A stretch of DNA of 64,000 bases from Corynespora cassiicola (GCA_022059125.1 JAEUWY010000020.1:496001-560000); one strand, 5' to 3'. Positions 49,882 to 61,200 are shown, counted from the first letter of the stretch. Numbers and translations: made by a program. Notes: generated from the letters alone by a model not told the origin.

Positions 49882-51960
49882 ATGCAACTCCCCAAACTCT
49901 CGCCCCTACAGTCGAGGCTGCTGGCCTCGGCACTCGCTTCGTGCGCCGTGGTCGCGATATGGATCTCGTTCCAGCCGCGCGCGTTCGTGTACGCCGCCGA
50001 AGTGGGCTTCGATGTCCAGGATAGACAGCACAGCCAGCAGGGGGACTCGATACCGCGGGGAGATTCTTCCTTTGAAGAAGCAGTCTCGCTGTCGTTTTTG
50101 GAAGGGCGGGATGGGATGCAAGAGGAGGGAGAGGAAGAGGGGGGAGTGGGATATGTGCCTGGGTTTGCGTACTTTGATCGGGGGTTGGTGGGGAGGCAGC
50201 AGGAGGATGTAACGAGGTTGACGGGCGATGAGAAGGCGAGTTCGAGGACAATCCCTGGGTCGGTCAGATATTTTGTGCTGGAGCGGAGTCAGCTGGGCGC
50301 CAGGGACCTGTCTGAGGCGCGGGGCGCGGAGAATGCGTCTGGGGGAGGAATGGAGGAGGTGGAAGAGGGAGACAACGACGAGGGAGAGGGACTGTTGGGG
50401 GAGGCAAAGGAGAAGAGACAGCAGCGTGGGACCCGCGTGTGGATCTCTGCCAATGCGTGTCGTATGCCGGAGCCTGGGAGTACGGCGGCTACAGGGTCGG
50501 CGCCGCAGATGACCATGTATGTGTCTACATCGACGGACAATCAACAGCCGGGGCCGGGGCGGGAGAACAACCTCGCGGGCGAACCCATACCGTTTGTGGG
50601 CGGGTATGCCAATTTCACGCTGCAGACGGATTCGGACGTGTATATTGGGGTCGAGGCCCCGGACGCACAGCAAGGTTGGGAGGGCATGTACGAATTCGAG
50701 ATTGCGGCCAGCACGACGGACTTCTACCACGGGTACAACAGCTCCGATCCGTTTCTGTGGATGGTCGATACGGACAGCGAGTCTGCGCTCTTCATCACGC
50801 CGAACTTGACCATGACCAACGACTCGGCGGCCGTGAGCCGGTGGATCAACGCAACGCAGAACCCATTCACCATGTACGCGTTCCCGGCGAGCCAGACGTG
50901 GAGTCCGATGAACGGACTGGAGAGATCCATATGTGGGCTTCGCCAGCAGTTCAACGCTACTATGAATATCACGGTCGAGTCCTTCATGACGACAAAGTTT
51001 GGCGACAACAGACCCAAGGCCCAGTTCCACGTCCAGGGCCTCCAGAACGGCGTAACCTACTATGGCTTCCTTGCTGTCAACGGGACGAACGAGGGCCTGG
51101 AGCTACCTGGCATAGGCACCATCCGCGCCGGCGGCGAGGTATTCGAGCAATTCAACTGGACGACCAAAGTCGGTAAGTCTTCCCCCCCATCCCCCCTTCT
51201 CTCTATCTTTCCGTCAACCATCCCATTACTAACGTACGACCCTCCAGAGGACTCATGCCAAGTACTCTTCGACCTCGAGTTCTGCTCCGACGTCGCCTAC
51301 GCCGTCCCCTCGTCCCCAGACTTCAAATTCGACGACGCGGCCCTGAAAAAGGTCTACGAAGACCAGGCCCGCGGCTACTGGGACGCCTTCTCCAAGTCAC
51401 TCGCCCAGGTCGCATGCGACACCACCGACACGGCAAAGTACTCGCTCGCACGCACGTGCGACGACTGCAAAGCCGACTACAAAGCCTGGCTCTGCTCCGT
51501 CCTCATGCCGCGCTGCGAAGACTGGTCCGCCGACGACCCTTGGCTCATGGAGCGCAACATCAACGCCCGCCTCGCAGACGGCAGCCAACCCTTCGCCGCA
51601 AACAGGTCGACAGACCCCGACTTCAACAAGACCAAGGCAATGCGCACCGCGTACAATTCGTCGCGCAACCCGCTCATCGATGAAGTCATCAAGCCCGGCC
51701 CGTACAAGGAGGTGCTCCCCTGCGAGGACCTCTGCTTCGATATCGTGCGCAGTTGTCCCGCCCAGTTGGGCTTCGCGTGTCCGGATTGGCCCCACAGGAA
51801 TGTGACTTATGGAAGGAGGGTCGATAATGACTTCTTGACGTGCAATTTTCCGGGCGCGGTCGTGAAGCTGAATGTTGATCGGGGGGCGGGGGTCAGGTTG
51901 GGCGTGGGGGTGGGGTGGGTGGTTGGGTTTACGGTGGTGGTTGGGAGTTTGCTTGTGTGA
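49882..51960 (+). CDS. mid1: Stretch-activated calcium channel subunit Mid1
   Basis: A 667-aa secreted/membrane protein of the Mid1 family, the regulatory partner of the Cch1 calcium channel in the plasma membrane. Exons 49882-51172 and 51248-51960. Visible features: an N-terminal hydrophobic signal (LLASALASCAVVAIWISF), many N-glycosylation sequons in the middle (NFT, NLT, NAT, NIT, NGT, NWT), and a Cys-rich C-terminal region with regularly spaced cysteines (CQVLFDLEFCSDVAYAVP, ARTCDDCKADYKAWLCSVLMPRC, CEDLCFDIVRSCPAQLGFACP), the frizzled-like part of the family. The chain ends in a hydrophobic stretch (GVGWVVGFTVVVGSLLV) that could be a membrane anchor or GPI signal. The 75-nt intron (GTAAGT, ACTAAC, CCAG) is a multiple of three without stops, so unspliced RNA would still be translated through. 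Confidence 0.9.
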   Translation: MQLPKLSPLQSRLLASALASCAVVAIWISFQPRAFVYAAEVGFDVQDRQHSQQGDSIPRGDSSFEEAVSLSFLEGRDGMQEEGEEEGGVGYVPGFAYFDRGLVGRQQEDVTRLTGDEKASSRTIPGSVRYFVLERSQLGARDLSEARGAENASGGGMEEVEEGDNDEGEGLLGEAKEKRQQRGTRVWISANACRMPEPGSTAATGSAPQMTMYVSTSTDNQQPGPGRENNLAGEPIPFVGGYANFTLQTDSDVYIGVEAPDAQQGWEGMYEFEIAASTTDFYHGYNSSDPFLWMVDTDSESALFITPNLTMTNDSAAVSRWINATQNPFTMYAFPASQTWSPMNGLERSICGLRQQFNATMNITVESFMTTKFGDNRPKAQFHVQGLQNGVTYYGFLAVNGTNEGLELPGIGTIRAGGEVFEQFNWTTKVGKSSPPSPLLSIFPSTIPLLTYDPPEDSCQVLFDLEFCSDVAYAVPSSPDFKFDDAALKKVYEDQARGYWDAFSKSLAQVACDTTDTAKYSLARTCDDCKADYKAWLCSVLMPRCEDWSADDPWLMERNINARLADGSQPFAANRSTDPDFNKTKAMRTAYNSSRNPLIDEVIKPGPYKEVLPCEDLCFDIVRSCPAQLGFACPDWPHRNVTYGRRVDNDFLTCNFPGAVVKLNVDRGAGVRLGVGVGWVVGFTVVVGSLLV

Positions 51961-52817
51961 GGGTAGGATGACGAGGTGTGTGTGTGTTTGTGTGATTTGG
52001 TATTGCATGGATGGGGCGTTTTGGGTTTTAAATCTTTTACTTTTTCTTTATAGACGCGGGTGGCATTGGATGGTGTGAAGAGAGAGATATGGGATCGGTG
52101 AGGGGAGAAAGAGGTGGGTTGGATGCGGTCGAGGCATGTAGTATACCCCCTTCCAAACGCAAATTCCAAGAGGCCTCGATGCCGGATTCTTCACCCTCTT
52201 TGCTCCTCGCCTATACTCTCTTGTTCCCGGGCTCCGGTGCCAACTTGACCAGCATTGCTTCCTTCCAATAAAAAAAAACACTATCCTACAAAGTCCCATC
52301 TTCTCCTTCATCTTACAGGTTGGCATGGTTGAGCCCAACAACCACAAATCTTACCTGACACCATCCATGTCGATTTCTGTGAGCTTATGCGTACTTTGAG
52401 TCGTTTCGACGCGGGGTCCTAGGTCCGTTCCCAGTCACCAAATCCTCAGTTGTACGCGCATTCAACATCGCTCGCTGGTAAAGCTTGCAATGCAGACATA
52501 ACCTTCACGCACATGCAAAGGACAAAAGTTCAAACTTATATCGTATACATTCCCATAGTAGAGTACAGATACTCGAAGATGCATGAGTCTCTGCCGATAG
52601 ACAGGCCAATCGCGTCAACCCAAATCCATTGGAATCCCATATATCGAGTCCGTAGAATCCACCGCACGCAGGGCGTGCCGAATGTTGTAGCAACCTAAAA
52701 CTCCTTCGCTGATGCTGAATCGTTTGCCACCGTTTTGAGACCCAAATTGCACAACCGATGATAACACCTATTCGCGCCATTGATGTCCTTTGTTTATTCG
52801 AGACGCACCGGCGTCGC
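51961..52817. other. Convergent 3' spacer between mid1 and spt4
   Basis: No gene supported. TG-rich sequence follows the mid1 stop, and the remainder is mixed composition. Confidence 0.5.
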
Positions 52818-53192
52818 CTAAGAGTCGGTGGGAAGAGCCTCGCTGACGCTGCCGTCGCGGGGAATGTAGTGTACTCCAGCGTTCTCAGCAGCGACCACGA
52901 CATCCTCGGGCAAGACGCCCTCAACCTGAACAGCATACACGCCCGGAACATATCCCTCAAGGCGCTGGTAACGAGCGACCCAGCTCTTGCTCGTATTGCT
53001 GACGGTCAAGAGGCCGTCAAAGACCTGGCTCGTACAGTCCTGGATGGCGTCGGCGCTTCCAGTGAGTTCCATGAAGGCCTCGCAGTTGGGGCAGCCCTGC
53101 GACATGAATTGCTGGTAGGTACGGACGATGGCGCAAACCATGCAGGCGCGCATGTGTCGGTGCTGGTTGGGGGGAATGTACGCGGAGGCCAT
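52818..53192 (-). CDS. spt4: Transcription elongation factor Spt4 (core)
   Basis: A 124-aa Spt4, the zinc-binding partner of Spt5 in DSIF, which clamps RNA polymerase II during elongation. Visible: YIPPNQHRHMRACMVCAIV, with the first Cys pair (CMVC), then GCPNCEAF with the second Cys pair, then TSQVFDGLLTV, KSWVARYQRLEGYVPGVYAV and VHYIPRDGS. All four zinc ligands and the Spt5-interface residues of the family appear present, and the length matches family norms. The start at 53192 is chosen by homology (MASAYIPPNQ). However, the same frame stays open upstream for 209 codons to an ATG at 53819, so a longer product is possible (separate entry). The gene is divergent from the PP5 gene. Confidence 0.9.
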   Translation of the reverse strand: MASAYIPPNQHRHMRACMVCAIVRTYQQFMSQGCPNCEAFMELTGSADAIQDCTSQVFDGLLTVSNTSKSWVARYQRLEGYVPGVYAVQVEGVLPEDVVVAAENAGVHYIPRDGSVSEALPTDS

Positions 53193-53819
53193 GTCGACTT
53201 CTGCAGGATCGGATTTGGGCTGGTTGGAGGGGTCGTGAGCTGGAGAGTTGATGCCGGCAGGTTCGTCCTGGCCCACCTGTGTCTTTGATTGTCTGGTCTT
53301 GCGCCTGGCCTTCTTCTTGTTGCCCTTGTCGTCTTGTTGGGGGACCGCCGCTTCAGCACCGTTTGCGCCGAGTTCAAGAGGTCGCTTCTCTAAAAGCTCG
53401 AGGTAAGCGGGTGTTCTCTTCTTGTATATCGGAGAGTCTTTTTTGTAAGCTGTTAAGAACTGAAAGAGGTTTTGAGGGATGGAGTGATGGGGCTTGGGCT
53501 GGCTTTGACCTGCGGTTGCTGGGACTTGGCGGGGACCGGGGCCGGGATGTGCCCGTCCACCGACCCTGGTACTGCCCCGAGGCGCCTCTTGCTCGGTACC
53601 ATTGGCATCCTTGCGGCTCGCATCGTGGCCGTCTTTGACGGCATCGTCGCCGCGATCGTGCCCGTCGCTCCCCGAGCCGGCGAGGCCGATGGGCCTATTC
53701 CTGGTTGCATCGCAGGCGGTGTCGTCCTCGCTGGAAGAGTCCAGGAACATGACGCCCTCGCGGCGGCGCGCCTTGTTCTTCTTGACGGTCGCGGTTCCTC
53801 GCTTCTTCTTTGGCGGCAT
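53193..53819 (-). other. Open 209-codon extension in frame with Spt4
   Basis: From an ATG at 53819 the frame runs without a stop into Spt4. It encodes a basic/acidic, disordered segment typical of nuclear proteins (MPPKKKRGTATVKKNKARRR, FLDSSSEDD, later KGNKKKARRKTRQ) and one more ordered-looking block (LFQFLTAYKKDSPIYKKRTP, then YLELLEKRPLEL). It could be a true N-terminal fusion giving a 333-aa Spt4. It could also be a leader with introns (a TTCTTAACAG acceptor-like site is present), or chance openness, since frames on the other strand are open here too. Confidence 0.4.
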
Positions 53820-54147
53820 CTTGGCTCGATTTTGCCCGGCGCACTGGGGGCGACGATCGCTGGTTGGCTGCTGGAGCGGGCGGTGGCGGTGGGGTCCAGG
53901 CGAGAGGCGAAGGAACCAGACGAGCAACGAAAAGGCGGGACAGCAAAAGAAGACGTTAAGTCGTGCCCGGCCGCTCCTTCTCTGCCAGACTCTCGCGCCT
54001 TCTCTGTCGGCAGCCGCGCCTTTCGCTTTCACTCTCTCACAGCACCGCGCCTGCCCCCGTCCGCTTCGCTCGTCGACGCCGCCGTCCGCCTTCGCCGCCC
54101 CGCCGCCTGTCCCGCAAACGGAGCCAGCCTGCGCAACCCGCTGAACC
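53820..54147. promoter_or_regulatory. Divergent promoter of spt4 and the PP5 gene
   Basis: 328 bp between the long-frame ATG of spt4 and the phosphatase ATG (955 bp if Spt4 starts at 53192). C+T-rich towards the phosphatase start; no diagnostic element seen. Confidence 0.45.
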
Positions 54148-55752
54148 ATGGGCAGCCCGCCAGCAGAGGCTGTTGAGCTCAAGAACAAGGGCAACGAGGC
54201 CTTCAAGAAGCAGGACTGGCCCACCGCCGTCGACTTCTACACCAAGGCCATCGACGCCTATGACCAGGAACCCTCCTTCTACACCAACCGCGCCCAGGTA
54301 CCCGGCCGCCCACCCCCCGCCATGCACGCGACACCACTGACGCGCTGTCGCAGGCCAACATCAAGCTCGAGGCCTATGGCCTGGCCGTGATAGACGCCGA
54401 CAAGGCCATCGAGCTCGATGCCAACAATGTCAAGGTATGCCTCCGCCCGTAGCCGTGTCAGCCCCGCCGCACACTCAACCCGCTCATCCAGGCATACTAC
54501 CGCCGCGCCACCGCCAATACCGCCATCCTCAAGCACCGCGATGCCTTGCGCGACTGGAAGCTCGTCGTCAAGAAGGCCCCTGGCGATGCCACCGCAAAGC
54601 TGCGCATGGTAGAATGCGACAAGATCATCAAGCGCGACGCCTTCCTCAAGGCCATTGAGGTCGAAGACGCACCGTCGGCTGCCGAGGGTCTCGACCTGGA
54701 GAACATGATTGTCGACAGCTCATACGATGGTGTCAAGCTGGGCAACGAGATGACGGTCGAGTTCATCGAGGACATGATCGAAAGGTTCAAGAATGGCAAG
54801 AAGCTGGCCAAGAAGTACGTCTTCCAGATTATAATAGCTGTCATGGACCTTGTCAAGAAGGAACCGACCATGGTGGAGTTCGACGTGGAAGACGGCCACG
54901 AGATCACTGTCTGCGGTGACACGCACGGTACGTACCAATTACCATCTCCCACAGTCAGTCGAACATGCGGCTCATTTATACGCAGGCCAATTCTTCGACC
55001 TCATGGAAATCTTCCGCCTCGCCGGCAAGCCCTCCGAGAAGCACGCCTTCCTCTTCAATGGTGACTTTGTCGATCGAGGCTCGTGGTCTACCGAAGTCGC
55101 CCTTCTCCTCTACGCCTACAAGTGGCTGTACCCTGACCGCTTCTTCCTCAACCGTGGAAACCACGAGACGGACGACATGAACAGGATGTACGGCTTCGAG
55201 GGCGAGTGCAGGGCCAAGTACACCGAACGTGTCTTCAAGCTCTTCTCCGAGTCCTTCTCCGCGCTGCCCCTCGCAACCCTCATCAACAAGAAATTCTTTG
55301 TGCTGCACGGCGGTCTCTTCTCCGACGACAACATTAGCCTTGACGACGTGAGGAAATTGAACCGCTTCAAGCAGAGACAGCCCGGCCAGTCTGGCCTTAT
55401 GATGGAGATGCTCTGGACCGACCCCCAGACCGCCCCCGGACGCGGACCCAGCAAGCGTGGTGTGGGTCTCCAGTTTGGCCCTGACGTTACCAAGAGGTTC
55501 TGCGAGAAGAACAACCTGGAGGCAATTATTCGATCGCACGAAGTGCGCATGGAGGGCTACGAGGTTGAGCATGACGGGCGCTGCATCACCGTCTTCTCCG
55601 CACCACACTACTGCGACAGCACGGGCAACAAGGGCGCTTTCATCAAGATCGGACCTGAAAGCAAGCTCAACTTCACCAAGTTCGAGGCTGTGCCGCACCC
55701 CGACATCAAGCCCATGGCGTATGCTTCGGGCGGCATGCAGGGCCTGATGTAG
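54148..55752 (+). CDS. ppt1: Ser/Thr protein phosphatase 5 (Ppt1), TPR-PP5
   Basis: A 477-aa PP5-family phosphatase. Exons 54148-54297, 54354-54434, 54492-54927, 54986-55752. Residues about 8-110 form three tetratricopeptide repeats (ELKNKGNEAFKKQDWPTAVD, then YTNRAQANIKLEAYG, then KAYYRRATANTAILKHRDAL), the Hsp90-binding module. The catalytic domain carries all metal and phosphate motifs: GDTHGQFFDL (about 219-228), GDFVDRGSWS, RGNHET, VLHGGLF, IIRSHE and APHYCDSTGN. In the family it dephosphorylates Hsp90 co-chaperones and client kinases or receptors. The C-terminal ASGGMQGLM matches the usual PP5 end. The three introns are short (56-58 nt); the first two lie inside the TPR region. Confidence 0.96.
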
Positions 55753-56307
55753 TTGAGACGGGATCAACTTCTGGTTGGCTTGATTGTAGCGATGCATACT
55801 CTGGTGTTATTTGGCGTCACCGCATATCAAGAGCTGGCGGGGTTCTTGCTTCAGATACGGCTTTGGATATGCCTACATTGAGCCAGGTAGAGGCTATGGA
55901 AATGACTGTACTATAGATTCCGACCCCCGGAGCATAGCTGTGGGAAACTGGCATTGACTACTCTCTTCAGCCTGGCCTGGATGAGCGAATGCACCCACAG
56001 CGTTGCGCTGGCATAGCTAAAACCATCCTTCGCGCCAGAGCCCGACGCAATCAAATGCGCTGGAACACGCATCTTCTGGGACTAACATGGTGATTTATTA
56101 AACGCGATGCGCTTGCGGCACCACGGGACCCCACGTGTAGACGTGGCGGCCTAGGACAAGGATCAACAAACAAACGTCCCCTCCTCCACAGCTCAGCGCC
56201 CCACTCAACCTGCCAACCACCATCGCGTACCTGCCACCTCGTCGCGTCTGTCCCTGCATATATAGCAATGTGATGACGGCCGAGCCACAAAAGTCACACA
56301 ACGAGCC
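55753..56307. other. Spacer between PP5 and the next + gene
   Basis: No gene supported. It includes the PP5 3' region and a TATATAGC motif at about 56260, some 45 bp before the next start codon. Confidence 0.5.
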
Positions 56308-57741
56308 ATGTCGACCTACCAGCACCTCTTCTCCTCCAAGGCCGTCCTCGACGTCTGGCGCAACCGCAACCGCGACATCCGCAACGCGAGCCGCGACCCC
56401 AATGACCTGCTGCTGACCTTCCAGTACCGTCCCGAGGACGTCCGGACCAACAACAAAAAGTATGGCAAAAGCGACGGGGTAGAGACGGCGAGCGAAGATG
56501 TCGGCGGCGCAAAGGGGAGAGGAGGCAGCTCGGCCGTCGCAGAGGGCAGCCGGAGCATCGGCTTCGTCGTGCCATGGAGGAGCATGCAGGCGCAAAAGCG
56601 CGAGCTGAAGGAGAAGGAAAAGGAGCTCGCCGAAGCACTCGTGGTGCTGTCAGGCGAAATCGCCTTTACAGGTACGAAGGATATGGTCCCTGATTTTCCT
56701 TTTTCCTCTCCACAGCTTTGCTCGCCAGGCCGTGAGATCGCGATCGCCCATAGGAGTTTTATGCTGACAGCAGTGTCCCCACGCCCAGATATGCCGCAGA
56801 CGCTCATCCCCTCGCTGACCGCAAACCCGCTGATCCAAATCCGGCACCTGGCCGCGGGCCTCTCGCGCCAAATGTCCAAGGTCGAGCTCCAAATGGCCGA
56901 CAACGCACCCTTTTGCGCAGGCAAGAACCTGTTCACGGGCGGCGAATTGATCCGCAAGTTCCTCCCCCCGACCGAGGCGCTGTTCCAGCAGCGGCCCATC
57001 CCGCAGAGGATGATTTTCGAGCTGCTCATGGAGCTCAAGGACCTCGTGTACCTGGGCATGACCGAGTGCGACCGCGAGGTGCTGGAGTGGGAGCTCAATA
57101 ACTTTAGCAGTCTGGAGGACTTGGACGAAGTGCTCGTCCGCAGCATGACGCCCGTCGCCTTCGAGGAGCCACCCCCTCCCTCGCCTCCCCTCGAGATCCC
57201 CATCGGCGGCGGCAGCGTGCGCCGCATCCTTCGCCGAAAGGCCTCCTCAGCCTCCATCCTCACGCACCGCCCCTCCTCCTCCCTCTCTTCCATGGCGTCC
57301 GCCCCTCCTCCCCCTCCGCAGGAAAAGTCCCAGCCTTTCCTCTCCAATCCCCAAGAAATACTCTTCCACCTCGAATCCCTCGAAACCACCGCCGCCGCAC
57401 TGTCGCACCTCGCCATCCCCGTAACGGACTTTTGCGCAAAGTCGACGATTACGCTGCGCAGGATGCTGGATCGCCGCACGCTCAACGACTTTGCGCAGGA
57501 CAAGAAGAAGCGTGCGGATAGGTGCGCAGAGTATGCGCGCTGCATGAAGTGGGCGGGGACGAGCTGGAGGCAGGGTGGGGGGTGTAGGCGCGGGTGCAAG
57601 AATGAGGATGAGGATCCCGAGGCGCTGCCGTGTTGGCATAGCAGTTCGAGGTTTTTCGATGAGAGGGGGGCGTATATGGTGGGTGGAGGGAGGCCGGAGG
57701 ATAAGAAGAAGGCAGGGGATATCTTGGTGGTGGAGGGGTGA
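56308..57741 (+). CDS. Conserved-looking fungal protein of unknown function
   Basis: A 438-aa protein if the intron 56672-56788 is removed (GTACGA donor, GCTGACAG branch, CCCAG acceptor), or 477 aa if retained, because this 117-nt intron is in frame and stop-free. Exons 56308-56671 and 56789-57741. The N-terminus is basic (AVLDVWRNRNRDIRNASRDP), then a Lys/Glu-rich helix (QAQKRELKEKEKELAEALVV). The centre is a helical block (IQIRHLAAGLSRQMSKVELQ, ... RMIFELLMELKDLVYLGMTE). A Pro/Ser-rich linker and a second helical block (EILFHLESLETTAAALSHLA) follow. The C-terminus has Cys/His residues (CRRGCKNEDEDPEALPCWH) that may bind metal but match no motif I know. I do not recognise a family. Convergent with trs130. 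Confidence 0.75.
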   Translation: MSTYQHLFSSKAVLDVWRNRNRDIRNASRDPNDLLLTFQYRPEDVRTNNKKYGKSDGVETASEDVGGAKGRGGSSAVAEGSRSIGFVVPWRSMQAQKRELKEKEKELAEALVVLSGEIAFTGTKDMVPDFPFSSPQLCSPGREIAIAHRSFMLTAVSPRPDMPQTLIPSLTANPLIQIRHLAAGLSRQMSKVELQMADNAPFCAGKNLFTGGELIRKFLPPTEALFQQRPIPQRMIFELLMELKDLVYLGMTECDREVLEWELNNFSSLEDLDEVLVRSMTPVAFEEPPPPSPPLEIPIGGGSVRRILRRKASSASILTHRPSSSLSSMASAPPPPPQEKSQPFLSNPQEILFHLESLETTAAALSHLAIPVTDFCAKSTITLRRMLDRRTLNDFAQDKKKRADRCAEYARCMKWAGTSWRQGGGCRRGCKNEDEDPEALPCWHSSSRFFDERGAYMVGGGRPEDKKKAGDILVVEG

Positions 57742-58254
57742 TTGAGGTGCGTGCTTGTTGTATCGGATATTTGGATGGCCGCTGGTATGGGATGGCAATT
57801 TGCACTTGGGACATGGACATGGGTTGAGAGCTGGGTCTTTGGAATGGATTCGGACGGATGGGAATTTTGACTGTCCCCGATCGACATGGCGTTTTCTGGC
57901 GTTGGGCTTTGGGATACGAAATGGATGGCCCGGGGCCCCTGGAGTGCGGCGAGATACCCTTACCATGCATGGCCATGGTTTCCATTTGTTTGCTGTGGTA
58001 ATAGCGCTGCATAAACGATGCAATATGCAGTGAAGCACACATCGATCTTCTATGTAGCATATATAGCTTTTAATTCATCGCTATACACACGCATACACGC
58101 TCCAAGCAAGTCTACAGTAAAAATGGACCTCCCCTACCCTCATCACGAGCAGCAGAGACTGAAGAAGAGGTAAAAAGGAAGGCAATAAATATTGAAGGAA
58201 ACGCTCTCACTACCCTTTCCCTACATATCCCCCCCCCCTCACTCAAACAAACCT
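57742..58254. other. Convergent 3' spacer
   Basis: Lies between the 3' ends of the 56.3-kb gene and trs130. No gene supported. Confidence 0.5.
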
Positions 58255-61200
58255 CTAACCCACCCTCCCCTCCCCCTCCAACCACACAGCCCCCCTCGCC
58301 CCCCCACTCCCTCCCATCTCACCAATCCCAACAGTACTACTCGTAATATCCGGCACCACCATCGCAACCTCCCCATACGACAAGCAATCAACCTCACAAC
58401 TCAACGCCTCCTCTCCCTCCATGGGCCCGGGGCTCGCCACCCCGCCGACCCCACCAGCACTCGCAGTACTCTTCCTACCCTCCTCCCTCGGCTTCACCCT
58501 CGCCCTAACCTCCACATTCGGCAACAGCGCCGCCCCCGTCTTCATCGGGATCAGCATGACATCAAAAGAATGCACCTCTCCCTCGCGGGCGGAGAAGGCG
58601 GCGCGGCGCTGGCCGGCGACGAGCCACGTGTCCGGGTGCGCGTCGAGGGTGTAGACGAAGTCTATGGGGTCGGAGGGGGAGGCCAGGTGTGCGGCTGCGG
58701 CCAGCGAGGCGGGGGAGGCCCACCGGCGGGTGTGTTTTATGGTGAGGGTTGTCATTAGGGGGTGGCCGGCTGTAGCGATGGTGGGGTGGTGAGAGGATGG
58801 GGGGTTGGTGATGGGGAGGAGGGAGGCGGTGTGGACGATGTGGGTTTGGGGGATGGAGACGGTGATGATCATTTTGCGGGGTGGGTTGGGGGATAAGGGG
58901 GCAGTGGAGGGGAGGGGGGAGGGGGGGACGGCTTTGGGGAGGTGAATGGTTTTGTGGGTCTGTTTTGAGAAGTTAGCCGTTGTTTTTGTTGATGTCGAGA
59001 GTGTAGTGGAGGGCTTACCTCGTGCCATTTCTGGAGCCAGGCTCGAGTGTCGTCGCGGATTATGCGAGGGAGGCCATCGATGCACTCTGTCCAGCCCATC
59101 TCGTCAAAGGGCTCAAGATCAACCTTCTCAAGCAAAGCTATCTTTTCGTATTGCGACGGGAGAACACGGTGTTCCATTCGGTCTGAAAAAGTCTCAATCA
59201 AAAGCCGGGACAGGCGATGGACGGGGCTGTTTTCCACGGCATTGGCAAAGAGTTCCCGCACCCGATCTAGCACATCTTCGTTGAGACACCGGTAGTCGAC
59301 CGTAAGTGCAAGACTGCCCGTGTGTGGGTTTTTGCTTTGCCTATTATCTGCCTCGTCCACGGTTTTCTTGGTGATCTTGTACGTTACCGCCACTGGCTGC
59401 TTCGGAAAGACGTGGACACTTTCTGTCGGCTTCTTTGGCGCCCGTACATCGAATTCGTCGGATCCTGCAAGATCAACATCGAGAACTTCCAGCGGAATAT
59501 GATTGGCCGTCTTGATGTTGAATTTCGAGAAGAGCGAGTCATTCTTGAAATGATCGTGAACGTTAACATCCAACGGAAGCTCGATTGGAATCCTGAAGGC
59601 GGCGTAGTACTGGAACTGGCCATTCTCGGTAAAATACTCTACTTCGAGTCTTATGGAGAGATCTGGAAGCATAGTTTCCAACTCATACGGCACTTTTAGC
59701 ACCACTTTCGAACCGGAAGACACTGCCCCAACCGCCAATACGCCAGGGTTAGTCTTGTTCTCAATGACCACGTCTCCCGACGCCACCTCTGCATTAGCGG
59801 TGCGCAGGCGCAATCCGGCAGAAGCAGACTTGAGACGTATTTCTGCTCGCTCTATTTCGTTCCAGCCACTTGAGCATTCGATTTCAATGTGCCGTTGCTG
59901 GTCGATGTGAAGGAAGTGAGACAGGTACACCCGTGCCCGAAAGGCCTCTGTGCGAGGGAAGCAGTGTATCCGGGACTTCCTCGCTACTTTGGTTGATGCT
60001 GTGGACACCGGAGTCATGATTCCCAGTGGCGTCGTCTCCGTCCGCGAAAATGGCTCGTGCTGGAAATGGATTCTGTTTGTCTCGAGAATGATCTTGTCGG
60101 CAATATATGGACCAGTTGTGTTCACCTAAAGACGTCAGCCTCGAAACGAAAACCAAAAAAAGGGAGAATACGTACGTTTGCGCCCACCCACATGCGGCAT
60201 ACACCTTTCTTCAGTGATACTGGCTCAAATGTTTCAAGCCAAATTTCTTTTCCTTGAGTCGATGTGGCGTTGATCAACCGAACCCTAGCTTTCTGAAGGA
60301 CTACTTTGTCTTCCAGTACGTGTCTGAACTGCAATCGCAATTGGAAGCCGTCCTTTTCGTCATAGTGGCGTACATAGGGCTCGACCGTGATATCGCTAAA
60401 GTATTTGGGCATCGAGGCAATCATGTCGTATGGCAGCTGCGACGAAAAGTCCACAAGCTCTTGGAACACACCCCTGGTATCAACCTTGTCATCATCGAGC
60501 CAATCCTTTGGCATCTTCAAAGTGTTTGATGAGTCGGTTCTCTTGAGTTGGGACCGGATCGACTTTTTATCGGCAGCCGATTTTGCTAGTAGATCGAGAA
60601 GTGTCCGCGCATATTCGTCTTTACGATTGAGTTTCTTCAGGCACTGGGCATACATCTTCAGCATGGTCGTCTCAACGTTGTTCCACCTGCTTTCGGCAAA
60701 AAGCGAAGCCATGCGCCCAAAATACGCAGCCGCAGCAGCAAAGTCTCCAAGTTCGAATCGAAGAGCAGCCAAGTCTCCGAGAATACTCTCGCTAGACTTG
60801 GATTGGCCTGCCGCCATGTAGTGTTTGACTATGAGATCGCTGAGACTCTCATAGAACTGGCGGAATTGCTCCAATGAAGAAACCGCGTTGACGATAGCGG
60901 CATCAGATAGTCCTACCGTGGGAGATGTTACTTTGATAGCCTCTTTAGGCCCCTCTTCTTCCGCAGATGAAGACTCCTCATCAGAACCATCCTTCTCATC
61001 AAGGTCGACGTCGCTCAGTTCTTCCGGCTGGGGGGATAGTCTGGGTAGAATGGCGGCCCAGCCAATACTCCACCCCAAAGACTTGCCGACGTATTCAAGA
61101 ATCCGTCTCTGTACGACAACAAGCTGTGCCCGAGCGCTTGCCAGCTCTTGCAGGCCATTCTTTGATTGTGGTACCATGCTATCCTTCCCTGAGGTTGAAC

